From Hymenobacter guriensis (lineage in GTDB: Bacteria; Bacteroidota; Bacteroidia; Cytophagales; Hymenobacteraceae), in contig NZ_JADWYK010000010.1 in assembly GCF_015773195.1 (NCBI RefSeq), forward strand, positions 62,001 through 126,000: DNA of 64,000 nt. Direction: 5' to 3'. Of the stretch, positions 61,170 through 64,000 are shown one piece after another; within the stretch, counting starts at the first letter, position 1; each line of letters begins with the position of its first letter. The notes beneath the pieces were generated by a model, which ran no database searches, was not told where the DNA came from, and saw only the letters and a program-made list of their open reading frames with translations. The translations under genes were made by a program, and so were the position numbers.

Positions 61170-62108
61170 ATGAAAAAGTCTTCTGCCTCCCCCTCAAAGA
61201 AAGCCGCCGCCAGCAACGCCACTACGCCGCGCCTTGATATATGTCAGATGGTCACCGACCGGATCGTTGCCTCGCTTGAAGGGGGCATTATCCCCTGGCG
61301 CAAGCCATGGAATGCCGGCGCCGGCGCCCCTCGCAATTACATCAGCGGCCACGTGTACCAAAGCATCAACGCTTTTTTGCTCTCGCTGACGCCCTACGAG
61401 CATCCGCTGTTTTTGACGTATAAGCAGGCGCAAGCGGCTGGCGGTCAGGTGCGCAAGGGAGAGAAGGGAATGATGGTCGTTTTCTTTTCCCATATCCTGA
61501 AAGAAAACCAGCAGACCGGCGAGAAAGATACCTTCCCGCTCCTTCGGTATTCGACCGTGTTCAATGTTGCCCAGATTGACGGTATTGACTGGAAGCTGCC
61601 TGAATTGCAGACCCGTGACCACCAACCCCACGAGGAAGCGGAGCGCATTTGCGCGCATTACATGGGCGAACTGGATGGCCCAAGCCTGTACTTCAAAGGA
61701 GAGCAGGCCCTGTACCGTAAATCAGTGGATGAAGTGCTGATGCCTGCCCCGGAGACGTTCAACTCGGTCGAAGGCTTCTACGCCACGCTATTCCACGAAT
61801 TAGCCCACAGCACCGGCCACCAGCGTCGCCTGAATCGGCCCGAGTTAGTTGAAAATGCTGGGTTCGGCTCCCCGACCTACGCCAAGGAAGAGCTAACAGC
61901 CGAAATGACCGCCGCTTTCCTGAGTGCCGCCGCCAGCCTCGATTTGTCGGCCACGATTGAAAACGCTACGGCTTACATCCAGAATTGGTTGAACGCGCTG
62001 AAAAACGACAAAACACTGGTGATGAAAGCAGCTAGCCTAGCCCAAAAAGCAGCCTACCATATTCTGGGGCAGGCTGCCCCCAGCTACGAGGCAACCCCGG
62101 CCGAGTAG
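61170..62108 (+). CDS. ardC: ArdC-family antirestriction / zincin-like protein
   Basis: 312 residues. The ArdC N-terminal domain (about 22-145: QMVTDRIVASLEGGIIPWRK, NYISGHVYQSINAFLLSL, GGQVRKGEKGMMVVFFSHIL, FNVAQIDGI) binds single-stranded DNA in characterised homologues. The C-terminal metallopeptidase-like domain has HELAHSTGHQRR (HExxH at 209-213) and TYAKEELTAEMTAAFLSAA with a possible Glu ligand. ArdC proteins are carried by conjugative plasmids and ICEs and protect incoming DNA from restriction. Finding it here supports a conjugative-element origin for the right end of the window. Two hairpins follow the stop. Confidence 0.9.
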   Translation: MKKSSASPSKKAAASNATTPRLDICQMVTDRIVASLEGGIIPWRKPWNAGAGAPRNYISGHVYQSINAFLLSLTPYEHPLFLTYKQAQAAGGQVRKGEKGMMVVFFSHILKENQQTGEKDTFPLLRYSTVFNVAQIDGIDWKLPELQTRDHQPHEEAERICAHYMGELDGPSLYFKGEQALYRKSVDEVLMPAPETFNSVEGFYATLFHELAHSTGHQRRLNRPELVENAGFGSPTYAKEELTAEMTAAFLSAAASLDLSATIENATAYIQNWLNALKNDKTLVMKAASLAQKAAYHILGQAAPSYEATPAE

Positions 62109-62119
62109 CGCTGCCCACT

Positions 62120-62148
62120 GACCTGCCTGGCCCCACGCCAGGCAGGTC
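62120..62148 (+). terminator. Hairpin terminator after ardC (first)
   Basis: GACCTGCCTGGC and its exact complement around a 5-base loop, 12 bases after the ardC stop. Confidence 0.7.
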
Positions 62149-62160
62149 GAGCTGTTGCCG

Positions 62161-62199
62161 ATAGGCTAGGGGCAGGCATCGAGCCTGCCCCTAGCCTAT
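62161..62199 (+). terminator. Hairpin after ardC (second)
   Basis: A perfect 17-bp stem ATAGGCTAGGGGCAGGC / complement with a 5-base loop, no U-run. Tandem with the previous hairpin, and 31 bases before the next start, so it may also insulate that gene. Confidence 0.65.
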
Positions 62200-62229
62200 A
62201 AGGTTTATCATTTTTCTCCCGTTTGCGTT

Positions 62230-62847
62230 ATGTTTACCAACTGCCTCTCCCCTATTCCCCTGCTGCCCGTGCTGTTGCCCATGCCTGTCATCGATACGCT
62301 GTTGCCCCTGCCCTCGAAGCAGCGGCCCACCCAGCTGCACCTGCTGCAGGGCGGCGGCCTGGTACTGGTGCACCGCGCTGGCCCGGGCGTTGCCGAGCTG
62401 GCCCGGCTGCGCGATGCCTGGGGGTTTGCGGATGTGCGCGTGAACCTGATGCAGCCACTGGAAGGCATTCCGATGGTGTTGTTGGCCGCGCAGGCGGGTG
62501 AGCTGCCCCCGGTGCTGGTCAATGTGACCCTCTGCAACGTACCGTACGCCAGGGCCCAGCAGTGGCTCGATGAGGCAACGGCTAGCATGCCGGCAACGCT
62601 GCAAGTGGTAGTGGTTGAACCAGCGCCCGATTCCCCTGGGAAGGGTATCGTGCGGTGCAGCCGGCCCCTGCCCATCGCGGACCAGAGCTTCTGGCGGCCG
62701 CTGTACCGGGCGCTACGCGAGCAGCTGACGCTGGTGGATCAGGGCGAAGCTAGCGTGCTGTCCGTTGCAGCTGACGCGATGCTGTCCCGCGCCGGCGCGG
62801 GAGCGGGTGTACTAGCTGGTGGGCCGGTAGAGCAGTTGCTGTCCTAA
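62230..62847 (+). CDS. Hypothetical protein
   Basis: 205 residues. The first 30 residues are hydrophobic and Pro-rich (LSPIPLLPVLLPMPVIDTLL) but lack a typical signal structure. Alpha/beta pattern after that (QLHLLQGGGLVLVHRAGPGV, PVLVNVTLCNVPYARAQQWL, ATLQVVVVEPAPDS). The C-terminus is Gly/Ala-rich. No family recognised. It is followed by two terminators. Confidence 0.6.
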   Translation: MFTNCLSPIPLLPVLLPMPVIDTLLPLPSKQRPTQLHLLQGGGLVLVHRAGPGVAELARLRDAWGFADVRVNLMQPLEGIPMVLLAAQAGELPPVLVNVTLCNVPYARAQQWLDEATASMPATLQVVVVEPAPDSPGKGIVRCSRPLPIADQSFWRPLYRALREQLTLVDQGEASVLSVAADAMLSRAGAGAGVLAGGPVEQLLS

Positions 62848-62927
62848 GCAGGAATGGCTGAATGTAGCTGCCTGAATTGGAATTCCGTAAGTTGACTATC
62901 TACTCCTACTACTCTGAAAAACGCTGT

Positions 62928-62956
62928 GCAAAAGCCCGCTAGTAGCGGGCTTTTGC
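62928..62956 (+). terminator. Terminator after the 62230 gene
   Basis: GCAAAAGCCCGCT pairs exactly with AGCGGGCTTTTGC around AGT, 80 bases after the stop. Confidence 0.8.
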
Positions 62957-62968
62957 CTGTTATTCCAT

Positions 62969-63003
62969 GAAAAAAGCCGCCGTGTTACCACGGCGGCTTT
63001 TTG
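62969..63003. terminator. Second terminator, tandem
   Basis: AAAAAAGCCGCCGTG / CACGGCGGCTTTTT stem with a short TTAC-type loop, 12 bases after the previous one. A-run and T-run on both sides make it bidirectional. Confidence 0.85.
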
Positions 63004-63178
63004 ATTTGGTTTTCGTGCCAGACAAGTAAGTTACAACGCAAACCCTCTTAACCCTGAAAACCAAAGTATGCAAATATACTGCCTTGAACGGCTACTGGTT
63101 ACAGCATTGGGAAATTATCACTCACATCAGAGTGGGCAGTAAGGGATAAAGCTTGTTTTGACTGAATCAATCAGCTTT

Positions 63179-63199
63179 TTGTTGCTTTATATTGGCGGT
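63179..63199 (+). promoter_or_regulatory. TTGTTGC...TTGGCG motif upstream of the 63258 gene
   Basis: TTGTTGCTTTATATTGGCGG, 79 bases before ATG 63258, nearly the same as the motif at 56423-56443. A shared promoter or operator is likely. Confidence 0.4.
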
Positions 63200-63257
63200 A
63201 GCCACACAATTTTCGTATAAAGACTATACTTCGACAAGCAACTTTCCCTTCGCTTTT

Positions 63258-63680
63258 ATGGATACGCTTAGCCAAGTCCGTCGTTATCTGGAGTGCAATC
63301 CCACGCTGTTAGCTGCGGTGCCGGAGGCGCGCAGTTTTGCGCTTGATGTGTACTATGTCCGGCAGAACCGCAAACGTCTGGCGACGGTACTTTGCGCAGT
63401 AATTACAGATGCTCTTCAGGCGCCCTTCGGGCTAGGTTCAGGCCCCCAGTGGCTGGAGAGAGGCGGCGAGCTGATGCAGGGAATGCTCGACAATTTCTTA
63501 GATGCCGAATTGCTCACCGCTGAGGAAAAGGAACGCGGTAAGCGCGCGGCACAGGGCCCCCATACTCCTTGCTCGCTTCTACTGTTGCTGGCGGCCACCT
63601 ACACGGCCATAAGACGGCGGCGGGACGCAAAAGCAAGCGTACGCTCTGCGGCTATGCCTATGCAGGTGCAGGCGGCTTAG
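63258..63680 (+). CDS. Hypothetical protein
   Basis: 140 residues from ATG 63258 (MDTLSQVRRYLECNPTLLAA); the longer frame from 63192 crosses the region downstream of the TTGTTGC motif. Helical (RSFALDVYYVRQNRKRLATV, LMQGMLDNFLDAELLTAEEK) with a hydrophobic run near residues 106-118 (CSLLLLLAATYTA), possibly a membrane helix, followed by basic residues. No family recognised. Confidence 0.6.
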   Translation: MDTLSQVRRYLECNPTLLAAVPEARSFALDVYYVRQNRKRLATVLCAVITDALQAPFGLGSGPQWLERGGELMQGMLDNFLDAELLTAEEKERGKRAAQGPHTPCSLLLLLAATYTAIRRRRDAKASVRSAAMPMQVQAA

Positions 63681-63871
63681 CCAACCAATATAAGGCCGGG
63701 GGTGGAAGGATGCTTTTACCCCCGATTTAGTGCAGGCATCAGCCGATAACCTTTGCTTGGATAGTGCCTGCTTATGCCCTTAATTGCAACTAAATTTAAT
63801 GGCGTACAAGGCAAACAGAATACGTGCGTTTTGCGTATATGTAGCAACAAAAAACCCTTTTCTGCTGATAT
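63681..63871. other. Intergenic stretch with regulatory-looking motifs
   Basis: 190 bases. It contains a palindrome-like TGCAACTAAATTTAATGGC (from about 63785), related to the operator at 56958-56977, and GCAACAA at 63844-63850, the complement of the TTGTTGC motif. Confidence 0.35.
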
Positions 63872-64000
63872 ATGCAACTGAATCAACTGCCGGCCGCGTA
63901 CGTCGCCTTGGCTGATATCTGCTTCAAGAAGCAGGGTGAATGGCTCCCTTTGGGAGAAGAAACCTATGCAGAGCAGGGTTTGAGCAGCACTTTATCGCTG
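63872..64000 (+). CDS. Hypothetical protein, 3' end outside the window
   Basis: 43 codons from ATG 63872, starting MQLNQLPAAYVALADICFKK, run to the window edge without a stop. Composition is protein-like; no family can be assigned. The GCAACAA motif lies 22 bases upstream of the start. Confidence 0.5.
   Translation, partial: MQLNQLPAAYVALADICFKKQGEWLPLGEETYAEQGLSSTLSL

Overview
The window looks like a chromosomal accessory region, or possibly large-plasmid DNA, from a high-GC member of the Bacteroidota. A Hymenobacter-like genus of the Cytophagales fits best. The pointers are type IX secretion (T9SS) C-terminal sorting domains, a CHU_C-like C-terminus, WG-repeat and CARDB-repeat secreted proteins, an ABC permease fused to an M1 aminopeptidase, a LytS-type kinase, and one promoter with the Bacteroidota TTG / TAnnTTTG pattern. 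The genus is an inference; there is no rRNA or tRNA to fix it.

Layout. 1-5.1 kb: a partial hypothetical gene, a DUF6268 outer-membrane barrel, three small unknown genes, then an alpha/beta hydrolase, ECF sigma factor and membrane protein, bracketed by two directly repeated Tn3-type ends. 5.2-8.3 kb: transposon wreckage (Tn3 tnpA with a nonsense codon and no N-terminus, a 278-bp MITE, an IS5 transposase stub). 9.2-11.0 kb: a large secreted protein with a CHU_C-like tail. 12.2-21.4 kb: an operon of an ABC ATPase, two paralogous ABC-permease/M1-peptidase fusions and a carboxypeptidase-regulatory-like protein. It is divergent from a LytS-type sensor kinase whose response regulator is cut to 20 codons; an intact IS3-family element lies next to it. 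24.5-32.2 kb: three secreted surface proteins. 33.3-38.8 kb: a HEPN/RES-type toxin-like protein, a serine recombinase, a WG-repeat protein and a triple TonB_C protein. 39.06-40.2 kb: a transposase-less cassette with 35-bp inverted ends around a formylglycine-generating-enzyme-like gene. 40.3-46.1 kb: an AT-rich island with a TIGR04255-led three-gene operon and a HEPN/zinc-ribbon gene split cleanly by a second IS3-family element. 46.4-56.1 kb: small unknown genes, a DUF900 hydrolase and a defence-like set (HETVH protein, SEC-C nuclease broken by an in-frame TAA, and a PD-(D/E)XK-HerA-type ATPase). 56.3-64 kb: a terminator-punctuated region with small unknown genes, a candidate peptide-maturation operon (class I isoprenoid-synthase-like enzyme, RRE-like domain fused to an M50 protease, 51-residue peptide), a TPR protein and ArdC.

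The mobile fraction is dominated by insertions whose boundaries can be read directly: two IS3 elements with 3-bp target duplications, two apparently identical MITE copies in inverted orientation 40 kb apart, a third MITE that truncates the ATPase gene, and a recurrent inverted end starting GGCCTTGG. The most interesting candidates are the peptide operon at 57.1-59.4 kb, the SUMF1 cassette, the TIGR04255 triad with the reconstructed HEPN/zinc-ribbon gene, and the HerA-nuclease cluster. All functional statements rest on motif recognition by eye; no database search was run.
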